DNA of 64,000 nt, from NCBI RefSeq assembly GCF_932294415.1, contig NC_065545.1, positions 42,756,327 to 42,820,326 of the forward strand, given 5' to 3'. Made by a program: the position numbers and the translations under genes. The notes under the pieces are model-generated. The model was not told the origin of the DNA, searched no databases, and worked only from the letters and a program-made list of their open reading frames with translations. The DNA is from Quercus robur (Eukaryota > Streptophyta > Magnoliopsida > Fagales > Fagaceae). Below, in pieces: positions 19,840 to 30,958 of the stretch; position 1 is the first letter of the stretch; each line of letters opens with the position of its first letter.

Positions 19840-20807
19840 GATACCAAAAACTAATAGTCAATATTTTTAATAATATTTATGATGTATGATTCGTGCATTT
19901 CAATATGAGTTAATAAGATTATAAGGATTTAATAGTATAATTAATCTGACCATAGGATACCTTAGTTTGGAACTGGCGGCTAGGCCATAGTAACAAATAA
20001 TATATATGACAAAGTTTTGTGGGTTGGATTGGATTGTCAACTTTTTATTTTATATTTTATGGTGGGTTGAGTTTGGTGCGTGTCAGTAAATTCACAAATC
20101 CGCCTAACCCGACATGACTTACCTATATTTAATATATATTTAAAATATATATTATATAATTTTATTATTTAATATTTTGTTTATCAATTGGGTTGGGATA
20201 AAACTATATAATATCCCACGAACTTTGAAGTACTAATAAAATAATTTATGTTAGTTTGGTACTATGCTCAGGTTTATTAGGTTATAATTTTGCTTTTATT
20301 TGTTTGGTGTTGTTCTAAAACTCAATTAAAATTAAAAAAAGAAAATATCTAACCCATGAGTCCAACTCAATCCAGGAGAGTTGGGTTGGACCCTTGTAAT
20401 GAGTTTGGATTGGGTTGGGTTGAATATTTTTCCAACTCGACTATGATGGAATAGATTATTTTTCTAAAAATTGTATTTGAAACCCGATTTCAAAACACAA
20501 TATTGACGTGATTTGTGTTTGACTCTTTTTTGAAAACATGTTTTTAAGAAGAGAACCAGAAAAAAATGTGTGTGTTTGGCTCTTATTTTATAAACAAGTT
20601 TACCTATTAGTTTGAATGATTGATTGAGATTTGAAACAATAGATGGTGTGGACTTCACAACTTTTCTGTTTATTCACAAGATTGCCACTGAATTTAGTTC
20701 TCTGTTTTCAAAAAACATTGAAAATTTTGTTTCTTATTTTTTTGTTTTACATGAAAATTGGATTTGGTTTTATGAAAACTGGAAACGATTGCCCAACAAC
20801 AATCGCA

Positions 20808-20909
20808 CTACTAGGGGAGGTTGTATATTATGTTTCCGTAACTTGCGTCCTCTCCCTCACACAAGGGTGGATGCATATTATGGAAACATGATGGATTTTC
20901 TTCTAGTAG
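20808..20909. repeat. 102-nt imperfect foldback, copy 3
   Basis: Same length and arms as the foldbacks at 3962-4063 and 8382-8483. Confidence 0.65.
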
Positions 20910-21000
20910 GGCCCACGATTTTTAGAAAACAAATTAAAAAAAAAAAAACATGTTGAAAACCATTTGACTGAATAGACTCTAGGATCTAACACAGGACTTA

Positions 21001-21376
21001 GGCTGTGTTTGTTTTGGGTGTAAATGATTTTCGAAAATGCTTTTCCGGAAAAATGGATGTTTGGCTGTTACTGAAAATTCGGTCAAACTGAAAATGTTTT
21101 CAGTTTGACCATAAAATAAGGCTGAGAGGGCGGAAAATAATTTCCGTTCTCATTTTCACTTCAAATCACTTTTGCCCCAGGAAAATAGAAGAGAGAGAGA
21201 GAGACAGACAGTAAGGAAGAGAGATTGCACTAGCACCCTAGCACCGGCGAAGGCGAGATTGATCCACATCCAAGAGCTCCGACGAACCTAGGAAACCCGA
21301 GCTCGTTCGTCGAGCAATGCCCAAAGAGAGAGAGAAAGAGTGAGAGAGCGAGAGAAGGAAGGACTCAGACGTGCAA

Positions 21377-21411
<35 letters not shown>

Positions 21412-21878
21412 CGTCAAACCCATTCCTCAGATCGCGAACCCATAAATCGTCAAACCCATTCGCCACTGATTGTTGCGAACCCAGAAATTGTCACACCATT
21501 CGTCAAACCCGAGATCGTCCCGTTGAATCGTCGATCAGCTTGCTCTGGGTCGATCGGGTTGATCTCGTCGTCGATCCGCTTGCTCTCTTTGATCTCTGAT
21601 TTTCTTCTTGTTGTTGTGGTGGTATGGGTGGTTCTTGTTTTGTTGTTCTCTGATTTTGGGTTGATCTCTGATTTGATGATTTTTTTTTGTTGGGTATTGA
21701 GAATTTGGGTTTTGTTGGATTTGATGATATATTTGTTTAGAAGCTGAGAAAATGTGAGAAACATGATAAAAATGAGTTTTCTAGAGCATTTTCAAGAATA
21801 CAACCAAATACTTGAAAATATTTTCATTTCCCAAAAATAGCATTTCCGGAAAATATTTTACGGGAACCAAACACAGCC
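21001..21878. mobile_element. 878-bp Tourist/Harbinger-like element, copy 3
   Basis: Ends GGCTGTGTTTG and CAAACACAGCC with TTA at 20998-21000 and 21879-21881. It is about 100 bp shorter than the copy at 8582-9560, mainly through fewer internal repeat blocks and a shorter right end; its (GA)n run near 21379-21408 is longer. It sits in the same position, so the insertion predates the copy 2/copy 3 duplication. Confidence 0.85.
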
Positions 21879-21881
21879 TTA

Positions 21882-22089
21882 GTGTTAGTTTGGATTGTGT
21901 TGAAATGAAATTTCAGCACATTTGCATCTTTGTCAGTAGGTCTCGTGCACTATTCACGGGACCCACAAGTTGTCTAATTCAGCAAAATTTTCATTAAAAC
22001 TAGGTCCCACGGTACTATTCACACATTTAAAAATTATTTTACTACAGTATTTTCAGTTTTAAGCAATAAGTGGTATCCTAATAGACCCC
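21882..22089. mobile_element. Small Tourist-like MITE, copy 3
   Basis: Homologue of 4156-4362 and 9564-9771, bounded by TTA at 21879-21881 and 22090-22092. Confidence 0.6.
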
Positions 22090-23094
22090 TTAGATTCTTT
22101 TTAGAGTTCTCATGATAATTCCACCATAAGCTTCTTAAATTATTATATATTTCAACTATTTAAAAATGAGTGATTGTGAATTTTACTATGTCATCAGTAA
22201 GTTAAATGGATACCAAAAATTGATAGTCAATATTTTTAAAAATATTTATGATGTATGATTCATGCATTTCAATATGAGTTAATAAGATTATAAGGATTTA
22301 ATAGTATAATTAATCCGACCATAGGATACCTTAGTTTGGAACTGGCGGCTAGGCCATAGTAACAAATAATATATATGACAAAGTTTTGTGGGTTGGATTG
22401 GATTGTCAACTTTTTATTTTATATTTTATGGTGGGTTGAGTTTGGTGCGTGTCAGTAAATTCATAAATCCGTCTAACCTAACATGACTTACCTATATTTA
22501 ATATATATTTAAAATATATATTATATAATTTTATTATTTAATATTTTGTTTATCAATTGGGTTGGGATAAAACTACATAATATCCCACTAACTTTGAAGT
22601 ACTAATAAAATAATTTATGTTAGTTTGGTACTATGCTCAGGTTTATTATGTTATAATTTTGCTTTTATTTGTTTGGTGTTGTTCTAAAACTCAATTAAAA
22701 TTAAAAAAAGAAAATATCTAACCCATGAGTCCAACCCAATCCAGGAGAGTTGGGTTGGACCCTTGTAATGAGTTTGGATTGGGTTGGGTTGAATTTTTTT
22801 CAACTCGACTATGATGGAATAGATTAAAAATACCTCTCAAACCGACCCATGCCATTCAACGATTTTAACAAATTGTGAAACAAGTTATGTTTTTTTTTTT
22901 TGGAAACTTGAAACAAGTTATGTTAAGTATATTTTTAAACTTTTTGGTTTTTTGGTTTGTTTAATTATTAATATGATAATTGGAGGGGGAGTGAACCCTG
23001 TGTATGACGAGAAAACCATCAAATGCCAGCTTAGACTTATTGTTATAATATAAGGTCATTTCACGTTTTCTAAATACAGGTACAATAGTATTTT

Positions 23095-26000
23095 ATTTTA
23101 ATGGCATTTTTTTTTTTGAGAAGATATTTTAATGGTATTATTTTTTTTTTGAGAAGATATTTTAATGTTAAGACTTAATGGCATACAACAAGCTCTAGCT
23201 TCCAAGCCTTCAACTTTCTTAGTTGAGTTAGAAAAGAAATTGCTTCTCGACCTGGACCTTGCCCTTGCCCAGGAAGAGGAGCTATGGGCCTTAAAATCTA
23301 GAGTTAATTGGATGGTTTTTGGGGATCGGAACACTTCCTTCTACCATCTCTCAGCCATTGTTAGAAGGAAAAGGAACCGCATCTCAGCCATAAAGAATAG
23401 TGTAGGGGATTGGTTTTTTGAAGAGGGTGCTATTATGGAGCATATTACCAAGAGTTTCATGGATCTTTACTCAACCTCCCAAGTTTGGTCTGATTGGCAT
23501 ACTTCTCCCACTACCCCTTGGCAACTCTCTCTCACAGAGAGTGAAAGAGATAATCTTGATGCTGAAGTTTCAGATGAGGAGATTAAGGCAGCCTTGTGGT
23601 CTCTTAAAGCCTTTAAAGCCCCGGGGCCGGATGGCTTGCATGCGGGATTCTTTCAACGGTTTTGGCTCATTGTTGGGGACTCGGTGAAGGTTGAGGTTAA
23701 AAAGGTGTTTATAGATAAAAAGGTCCCGAGATATTTAAACAAGACTCATATAGCGCTTATTCCTAAAGTCCAAGGGCCTGAAACTTTAGGGAACTATAGG
23801 CCTATTAGTTTGTGTAACACGGTCTACAAGATTATTACAAAGATTATTGTGGCAAGGTTAAGGCCAATTTTGGGGGAGCTCATTTCGCCGTTTCAAACAG
23901 CTTTTGTGCCTGGAAGGAGGGGAACGGATAATGCCATCATTGTGCAAGAGTTGATCCACACGATTAGCAAGAAGAATGGGAGAGTGGGCTACATGGCGAT
24001 CAAAATAGACCTTGAGAAAGCTTATGATAAGCTTGAATGGAGTTTTATAAAGGATGTTCTTGAGAAAGCAAATCTTCCAAAAAATTTGATTCAAATTATT
24101 ATGAGTTGTGTGTCGACAGTATCTTCTTCGGTTCTCTTTAATGGGGGTTGTTTGGAAGAGTTTTGCCCATCAAGGGGTATTAGACAAGGAGATCCCCTTT
24201 CTCCTTATCTTTTTATTCTTTGTATGGACTACTTAGGGCAGCTGATCCAAGAGAAGTGTGAGGAGAAAATTTGGACTCCGATCAAAGCATCTAGAGGTGG
24301 ACCGGCCTTTTCTCACCTCTTTTTTGCTGATGACCTTGTGTTGTTTGCTAAAGCTGATCACACTAATTGTTCAGCTATTCGAGATGTTTTGGATGAGTTT
24401 TGTGATATTTCTGGACAAACTATTAGTGATTCCAAGTCTAGAGTTTACTTTTCTCCCAATGTGGATCGTGATACAAAGGAATCCCTCAGTGATATCCTTG
24501 GTTTTCAATCCACCTTAACAATTGGGAAATATCTTGGTATCCCCATTAAAGTTCCGGGCTCCTCGACTCGGGATTTCAATTTTGTTGTGGATAGGATGAA
24601 ACAAAAGTTGGCGGGGTGGAAGGCTAGTTTGCTCTCTCAAGCGGGAAGGGCAGTGCTTGTTCAGTCATCTTTGTCAACAATTCCTAATTATGTGATGCAA
24701 TGCACACATCTTCCAGCTAAGGTGTTGGACAGTATAGACCGGGTGAATAGGAATTTCCTATGGGGGTCTACTGAATCCTCTAGGAAGATGCATTGGATAG
24801 GTTGGGAAAAGGTCACTAAACCAAAGGAGGAAGGTGGTTTGGGTCTCCAAACAACTAAGGGTAGAAATACAAGTTTGCTTGCAAAGCTGAATTGGAGGTT
24901 TCAGACGGAGGGGGATTCCTTATGGGCCAAAGTAATCAAAAGCAAGTATTGCTCCCAGCAGAGACTGAGGTCAAGGAGCAGTGACAAGCTTCCTTGCTCT
25001 CAAGTTTGGGCTGGAATGAGGAAGGCTAAAACTATTTTTCAAAATGGAACAAGGTGGTTTCCTGGAAGGGAGAGTAATTTGAATTTTTGGTTTGACTCTT
25101 GGACAAGTCTAGGTCCTCTAAGGCAGGTGATTCAAGGGCCTTTGCCTTTGGAAAGTGAGAAGCTGAAGATTAGAGATGTTGTTGATGATTCAGGGTGGAA
25201 TTGGGATCTAATCCCTTTTGATCTCCCTTTGAATTATAAGAAAGAGATACAAGCAATTCCTTTCGCCCTAACTACTAGAAGTCAAGACAGATTGGTTTGG
25301 GTGGGGGCCAAACATGGAGATTTTGATCTTCACAGTGCTTACAGAATTGCAGAGAATTTGGGAGCTGGTGAGCCTTTCCATGGGAAGTGGGTTTGGGATT
25401 TAAAAACTCTTCCTAAAATCCAGTTTTTCCTTTGGAAGTGCTGCCACAATAGTATCGGGGTTAGAGAGCGCTTAGTTGCTAGAGGCATTGGCACGGATGC
25501 CACCTGCCCTTTATGTCAAACTGGTGTTGAAACAATCTCTCATGCTCTTCGAGATTGTCCCACTCTCAAGGATTTGTGGATTCAGCTGGGTATTTCAGTT
25601 AGCAATGGGTCTTTCTTTGTGCAAAACTTTCATTCTTGGCTACCTTCTAACTGTGCAAATGATAAGGCAGATCTTTGTTCCCCCATTCCTTGGAAAATTG
25701 TGTTTCCTTTTGCTGTTTGGACAATCTGGAGTCATAGAAATCAGGTTGTGTTCAACAACAAAACTCCCAATTCTTCTTTAGCCAAAGATATAATCCATAG
25801 AGCCACGGAGTTCTTTTATTGTGCTTACTTCCCAAAAATAGCATCTCAATTGATAGCCAAACAGATCCGTTGGGAGAAACCTGGGCGTGGGTGGGTTAAG
25901 TTGAACACGGATGGGTCTTCCCTTGGAAATCCGGGGCTAGCAGGAGGTGGAGGCCTTATTCGTGATGAAGAAGGTGCTTGGGTTGTGGGTTTTGCTAGGA

Positions 26001-26433
26001 ATATAGGAATTTCTTCTAGTTTCATAGCAGAGCTTTGGGCCTTAAGGGATGGGTTGATGATCTGTGTTAATAGGAATTTTAATGCTGTTGAAGTTGAAGT
26101 GGATGCTAGAGCTGTAATTGATGTTCTCTCTGCTTCAAATTGCACTAATAGTCTGGCTGCCCCCTTGGTTGATGACTGCAAGCATTTGGCTACTCAGATC
26201 CACCAAATCTGCTTTAAGCACTGTTTTCGGGAAGCTAATCGAAGTGCAGACAAGTTGGCTAGGATGGGAGCTGCTCAGGATAGTCAGTTTAAGTTCTTCC
26301 CCTGTCCGCCTGTGGACTTAGTCAATGTTTTCAATTCTGATTTGAATGGTTTGTCCTCAACCAGGATATGTATTGACTCTGTTTTTGTTCCTTAGTTCTT
26401 AATGCAATCGTATTTTACCAAAAAAAAAAAAAA
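23095..26433 (+). mobile_element. 5'-truncated L1-like LINE inserted in copy 3
   Basis: The matching empty site in copy 1 (about 7480-7515) defines the insertion limits. The 3' end is a 13-A run. The 5' junction has two copies of a T-rich GAGAAGATATTTTAATG unit. About ten bases of target appear lost, and I find no clear target duplication. The endonuclease part of ORF2 and all of ORF1 are missing. Confidence 0.85.
23165..26395 (+). CDS. LINE ORF2 remnant: reverse transcriptase, zinc-binding region and RNase H
   Basis: This is an uninterrupted 1076-residue frame. Reverse transcriptase spans about residues 150-450: K-A-P-G-P-D-G, A-L-I-P-K-V, K-I-D-L-E-K-A-Y-D, R-G-I-R-Q-G-D-P-L-S-P and the catalytic F-A-D-D-L-V-L-F. 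A thumb/connection region follows, then zf-RVT (F-F-L-W-K-C-C-H-N, C-P-L-C, S-H-A-L-R-D-C) at about 750-800. The plant-LINE RNase H is at about 910-1045, with N-T-D-G-S-S, A-E-L-W-A-L, V-D-A-R-A and E-A-N-R-S-A-D. The N-terminal endonuclease is absent through 5' truncation, so the start codon is just the first ATG in the remnant. The copy cannot nick its own target, but its open frame implies recent insertion. Confidence 0.93.
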   Translation: MLRLNGIQQALASKPSTFLVELEKKLLLDLDLALAQEEELWALKSRVNWMVFGDRNTSFYHLSAIVRRKRNRISAIKNSVGDWFFEEGAIMEHITKSFMDLYSTSQVWSDWHTSPTTPWQLSLTESERDNLDAEVSDEEIKAALWSLKAFKAPGPDGLHAGFFQRFWLIVGDSVKVEVKKVFIDKKVPRYLNKTHIALIPKVQGPETLGNYRPISLCNTVYKIITKIIVARLRPILGELISPFQTAFVPGRRGTDNAIIVQELIHTISKKNGRVGYMAIKIDLEKAYDKLEWSFIKDVLEKANLPKNLIQIIMSCVSTVSSSVLFNGGCLEEFCPSRGIRQGDPLSPYLFILCMDYLGQLIQEKCEEKIWTPIKASRGGPAFSHLFFADDLVLFAKADHTNCSAIRDVLDEFCDISGQTISDSKSRVYFSPNVDRDTKESLSDILGFQSTLTIGKYLGIPIKVPGSSTRDFNFVVDRMKQKLAGWKASLLSQAGRAVLVQSSLSTIPNYVMQCTHLPAKVLDSIDRVNRNFLWGSTESSRKMHWIGWEKVTKPKEEGGLGLQTTKGRNTSLLAKLNWRFQTEGDSLWAKVIKSKYCSQQRLRSRSSDKLPCSQVWAGMRKAKTIFQNGTRWFPGRESNLNFWFDSWTSLGPLRQVIQGPLPLESEKLKIRDVVDDSGWNWDLIPFDLPLNYKKEIQAIPFALTTRSQDRLVWVGAKHGDFDLHSAYRIAENLGAGEPFHGKWVWDLKTLPKIQFFLWKCCHNSIGVRERLVARGIGTDATCPLCQTGVETISHALRDCPTLKDLWIQLGISVSNGSFFVQNFHSWLPSNCANDKADLCSPIPWKIVFPFAVWTIWSHRNQVVFNNKTPNSSLAKDIIHRATEFFYCAYFPKIASQLIAKQIRWEKPGRGWVKLNTDGSSLGNPGLAGGGGLIRDEEGAWVVGFARNIGISSSFIAELWALRDGLMICVNRNFNAVEVEVDARAVIDVLSASNCTNSLAAPLVDDCKHLATQIHQICFKHCFREANRSADKLARMGAAQDSQFKFFPCPPVDLVNVFNSDLNGLSSTRICIDSVFVP

Positions 26434-27290
26434 GTTATTATTATTATTAGATTATTTATTATTTTGAAGCAAGACCAAGATAGGCAAAACTGCGAGTGTC
26501 CTTGAAGACGAAATAGAAAAGCAAACTCTGTATGCGTGCGTTACACCTAATACCGCAGATGATTTCGTGGCGCCACCTAGAATGGAGACGAGCAAATCTA
26601 AAAACACCTCAGCACCCACCGAATATTCCAATTTTATTTCTCACACAAGAGAGATGGAATACGATGCCACCCACCCACCCAAGCAAAATATCACATGCAC
26701 GTTTTTTATTTTTGGACCCAATTCAATTCTAATCACTATACACCCTGCATATTTCTTTTTTCTTTTTTTACTATTTTTACACTTCTTTTCCTAATTATTA
26801 CTAAGAGTCACTTCACTCTCTCTCTATATATAAAATAAGCAAATGTACATTTCCCTTTAATAATAAATTAGTCAGTAATTCACGCAATGCACAAGAAACT
26901 TTAATAAAATATTTAAAAAAATGATTTTCTCTTTCTTTTATTTAGTACATAAATATGAATTTTGATATTATGATAGTTATTAATATACGTTAATTATAAT
27001 TTTCTCTGTGTATAAAATATTAAATACAAAATTTGATCATTATAATAGTTATTAATGAGCATTTATTTTGAGAATGTTTTATATGAAACTACTATAAATA
27101 TAATTATGATAATTAATATTAGGTTTTTAATAAATAAAAAGTTAAATTTTGATACAGTTCTTTATATGCTATATCTTAAGTTTTTCAAAAAATTTAAACA
27201 TGTATTTGCATTGATTAATGTAGTAACATGTTAAATTTAATTGTCACTGAAAGAGATAGTTTGACATGCAATGTATTGATTAATGCAATA

Positions 27291-28595
27291 ACATGATTAA
27301 ATTCAATTAGAGAATTTAAGTTGTAGCATGTCCGAACTTAAAGTTTTTATATCATGTATATGGAGTATATTAAAGTCGAAGACAATTAGGATCAAAATTA
27401 TTTTATAATTGTTGTCAAACTTTATGCGTCACATGTCCAATTTAATTTTCTCAATTTGAGTGACAAGTGACCTATTCACAATAATTAGCACAAAAGCCAC
27501 GATGGCTATATCACTCACTTAGGTAAAGATCACCACATTATCAATACTATTAAATTCTTCTATGTGTAAGTAAAAGTCAAAATCTAGAATATGATTTTAT
27601 GAACATGAGTGCTATAAATGTGAAATAAATAGTGTTGGCATGCATCATTTGTAATACAGAGGTTGTGCTTAAATTAAATAGTAATAGAGACTACCAATAA
27701 AAATAATTGAGAAAGTTTAGAATACAACTCTTGTCACAAATTTTGTCAAAATTATGACATGGTCAATTGTGAATGATGGAGAAAAAATGGCAGATTCATG
27801 TGAAAGTAATTATCCACCACTTATAGATAGCTACTTTCGTAAGTTATAGCGAAAATAATTAGGTCAAAGAAATAAAGAGAAAAGTAAAGGAAAATGTTAA
27901 AGGTATTACAAATAGCTTAAAAACTGATTGACAATGAATGTGATCTATGCACTTTAACCATGTAATAAACAAATATTTGATTTTTAAATTTTTTTTAATA
28001 ATGGTTGGCACATTGGTTTTGTAAGCTTTATATAGTAAAATTTATAATATCCGATCAATTTTACAATATTACAAAAATAACTTATCATCTCACACACACA
28101 TGGGCTCACTACAATGTAAAATTAATTTTTTTTAATACTAATTTAAGAATGTTGTGTCTTTATTGAGTAGAACTAACAATTTTTTTTAGAGAAAATTTTA
28201 ACCTATGACATAGTTCCAGTAGGACTAACAAATTGTTGTGAATATATATATATATATATATATATAATTATTAATTAGTGGGCTTTAACTTTTCTTTTTT
28301 GGGTAAAACAAACACAGGCAAAAAAAAAAAGAATAAATGAGGTTCTAACATAAATGTGGGCTATAACAACTTATTGTGTGACATTTGTTTGTATGTTTTA
28401 TATAGTAAAATTAATAGTATCCTATAGTTAAAAAAGGGTTAAAAAAAATTAGGTAGAAAAGAAAAGAGAGACTAAGAAATAGGGTTGGCAACATGATGTG
28501 AGAGTGTGACCAACCGGGGCATGATGAGCGTGGGCGTTAAGTTGGGAGAATGAGATCCATCCAATACCATGACCAATAGAGGTGCAATAGATACT
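27291..28595. other. AT-rich intergenic DNA upstream of the kinase gene
   Basis: No coding exon is evident. It contains a (TA)n run (about 28241-28266) and distal promoter sequence of the CDKF-4-like gene. Confidence 0.5.
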
Positions 28596-28610
28596 ACTAC
28601 TATATATAAA
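28571..28610 (+). promoter_or_regulatory. Core promoter of the CDKF-4-like gene
   Basis: A CCAAT-like element (GACCAATAG, 28571-28579) lies about 22 bp before a strong TATA box (TATATATAAA, 28601-28610). Transcription would start near 28635, just before a (GA)n tract (28673-28691). Confidence 0.55.
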
Positions 28611-28634
28611 AAGGGAAGGTAGGGGTAGAATATT

Positions 28635-30958
28635 TACTTGGTTGGCACGGAGCAAAGGCAAAGGCAAAGAAAGAGAGAGAGAGAGAGAGATATTCAGATA
28701 TCTATTTGGGGGAAACGATACGGCAATTTCGGTTGCACGCATAGAGAGAAAGAGGGAGAAGCTCTGGATTCCACCTCTTCCCGTCCCTCGCGACGGTGCT
28801 TATGCCGCTTGGCTTTCTCTATCAGGTCCTCTCTCTCTTTCTCATCAGATCTGATTCCCGTGCTTTCTGATTTAGGGTTAGGGTTTCGTTTTATTTTTCT
28901 CAATTCGATTTCTTTTTTGTTTGTTTTCTTGGATTTTTTTTCAAGGATTTCGTTTGATTGATGAGGATCTGAATCGCGGTATTTTTTTTTGAGGGTTATT
29001 AATTGGTTTGGTTTGTAAAATTTGAGATTGCTATCTGCTATTGATTATATATGGCGACGAAATTCGTTGAAGTTGGAATTCTGTTTTGTTTATCACTACG
29101 AGGGTTGTTGTTAGATTTTCTCTGTATCATCGCAGCTTTGTCAGGATTGTGAAATTTTGGATTGTGAAATTTAGATATTTCGTGGGTTTCATCAATTACG
29201 GTTAGGGTTAAGATTCGATGCCTCTTTTTAAGGGTTATGACTTGTGAATTGGTTTGGTTTTAGAATTTGAGATTCTCATCTACTATTGATTATGCGTTTT
29301 TATTTGTTGAAGCTGGAATTCTGTTTTGTTTATGTATTGTGGCATGAGGGTTTTTGTTTTGTTTTTAGATTTTATGTGTATCATCGCAATTTTTTTGGAA
29401 TTGTGGATTCGGATGCACTGCAGCTTTTTCTTTTGCGATTAAAATGTTGGAGTCAATGTCTTAAGGGTTATGAATTGGTTTGGTTTTAGAATTTGAGATT
29501 CCCATGTACTATTGATTATGCATTATTATTTGTGGCAACAAAATTCGTTGGGTTGAAACTACGAGGAGGGCTGTTAGATTTTTCTGTATCATCTTACGGT
29601 GGAATTCTGTTTTTGATCATGTTTTACTATGGCCCTTAATTCAATCTCGTCAATAATCTTTGTTGTGGTCTACGATTCAGTTTGTGTTTGTTTGATTTTT
29701 TCTTGATCACAAATCATAGTTTCATATTATTGTTGATGGCTGTATTAGATTCCAGGTTTAATTTATTCATAATGTATAACAGGACAAGAACATTTTTTGT
29801 AGGTTAGTATTCAGGGGTGAATGAAAGATAAGCTTTATTTGCAACTACTTTAATCTGGAACTTATTGAGATTGAATGCTGTAAATTTTTATGACAGGTTC
29901 TGCTGGGCTTGGATTTGAAGGATTTTAATTTCTATCGTAAGATATGGAGCAAGTCCGCTTCTGGTCAAATTGCTACCAATACAGGGTGTTTTCGTTCCAG
30001 GAAGTTCTTGACTGGAGGTTTCTCATCCTTGGAGATTTTCTTTTGGTTTCCTTTGTTAATTGCACTTAGCGGTCAGCTCTCAAATGATCATTGCCGAAGG
30101 CGTAATGCAAGTTTTTTCTAAGATAGGTGTTGGATCTTTAGTGCACTTGTATAAGTAAGAGCTCTCTCTCTCTCTCCACCCCCCCTCTCTCTTTTTCTGG
30201 GTCAAAATCTTGCTTCACCTTCTAACAATTTTTTTGTTGTTAGTGCATTGCTGATACGACATCCGGTAAAAAATTTTGGGAAAACGTCTTCCGGGGTAAA
30301 TAATATCTTGCATCTGTTTTTGTTATTATATTTTTCTATATTTTAATCCATTTAATAATTCTCCTCTCTAATCTTGTTGCTCCTTTCGTTCAACAGGGCT
30401 GAAGTCTGCCATTCAAACTTGGAGGTTGCTTACCATAGTTGATATTAGATAAGCAGTTGTGTTGAGTCTGTGCAGACAGCACAAGTCTTAGTTATTTTAT
30501 TGTTGCTCCTGATGGGTGCTAAATAGCTGAAGATTTGACAACAAATTCTACTTAGAATATGAGGTAGCTATTAGTAGTTAAGTTTTAAAACCTTGGGAGA
30601 CTGTGTCTTGAGGGATCCTGCCTGTTGGCTAGGGAAATCAATTCTGGTTGGTTGTTTGATTGTTTTAAATATGTTCTCTAGTACTTGTCCTTTCTTACCG
30701 TCCATCCCGTCTTGCTGTCTTGAAGTCGTGGGATTAGCAATAAATAAGGCTCTGCAGCCCGTCCATCATAAAATTTCTGGTGTTTGGCTCTTGGGTGTCA
30801 TGGCAGAAAATTAATGGTGGATTCAGCTGAACGAGTGAGGCACTTGTGTATATCTTATAATATTTCCGAAGGATCATCTACTGAAGATAAATGCTATTTT
30901 TCTTTAGTGAGTTAGTATACTTTTCTTGAATAAAGAAGGGAGTCGCGTTTGTTCCACA
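28635..30958 (+). other. Probable 5' UTR exons and leader introns of the kinase gene
   Basis: The GA-rich leader likely ends at a donor near 28825 (ATCAG then GTCCTC). A candidate 40-nt untranslated exon is 29897-29936 (acceptor TGACAG, donor GTAAGA). The T-rich 28826-29896 stretch, with repeated 'GGGTTATGAATTGGTTTGG'-like pieces, looks like a long first intron. Exact exon limits need transcript data. Confidence 0.4.

Larger units (their letters stand above)
8372..20455. repeat. Copy 2 of the repeated segment, split by a Ty3/gypsy element
   Basis: Copy 2 starts at the part of the unit equivalent to about 3951 in copy 1. It is interrupted at GATAC (9891-9895) by the LTR element, resumes at 19840, and ends near 20455 at the equivalent of copy 1 position about 7220, where copy 3 begins. 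It therefore lacks the head and tail parts present in copies 1 and 3. Confidence 0.75.
20456..27290. repeat. Copy 3 of the repeated segment
   Basis: It begins at the same point as copy 1 (TTATTTTTCTAAAAA) and runs through all landmarks to the tail ending near 27290. It carries the Tourist-like element and a LINE inserted in the tail part. The block at about 26470-26760 is almost identical to 7530-7820. Confidence 0.8.
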
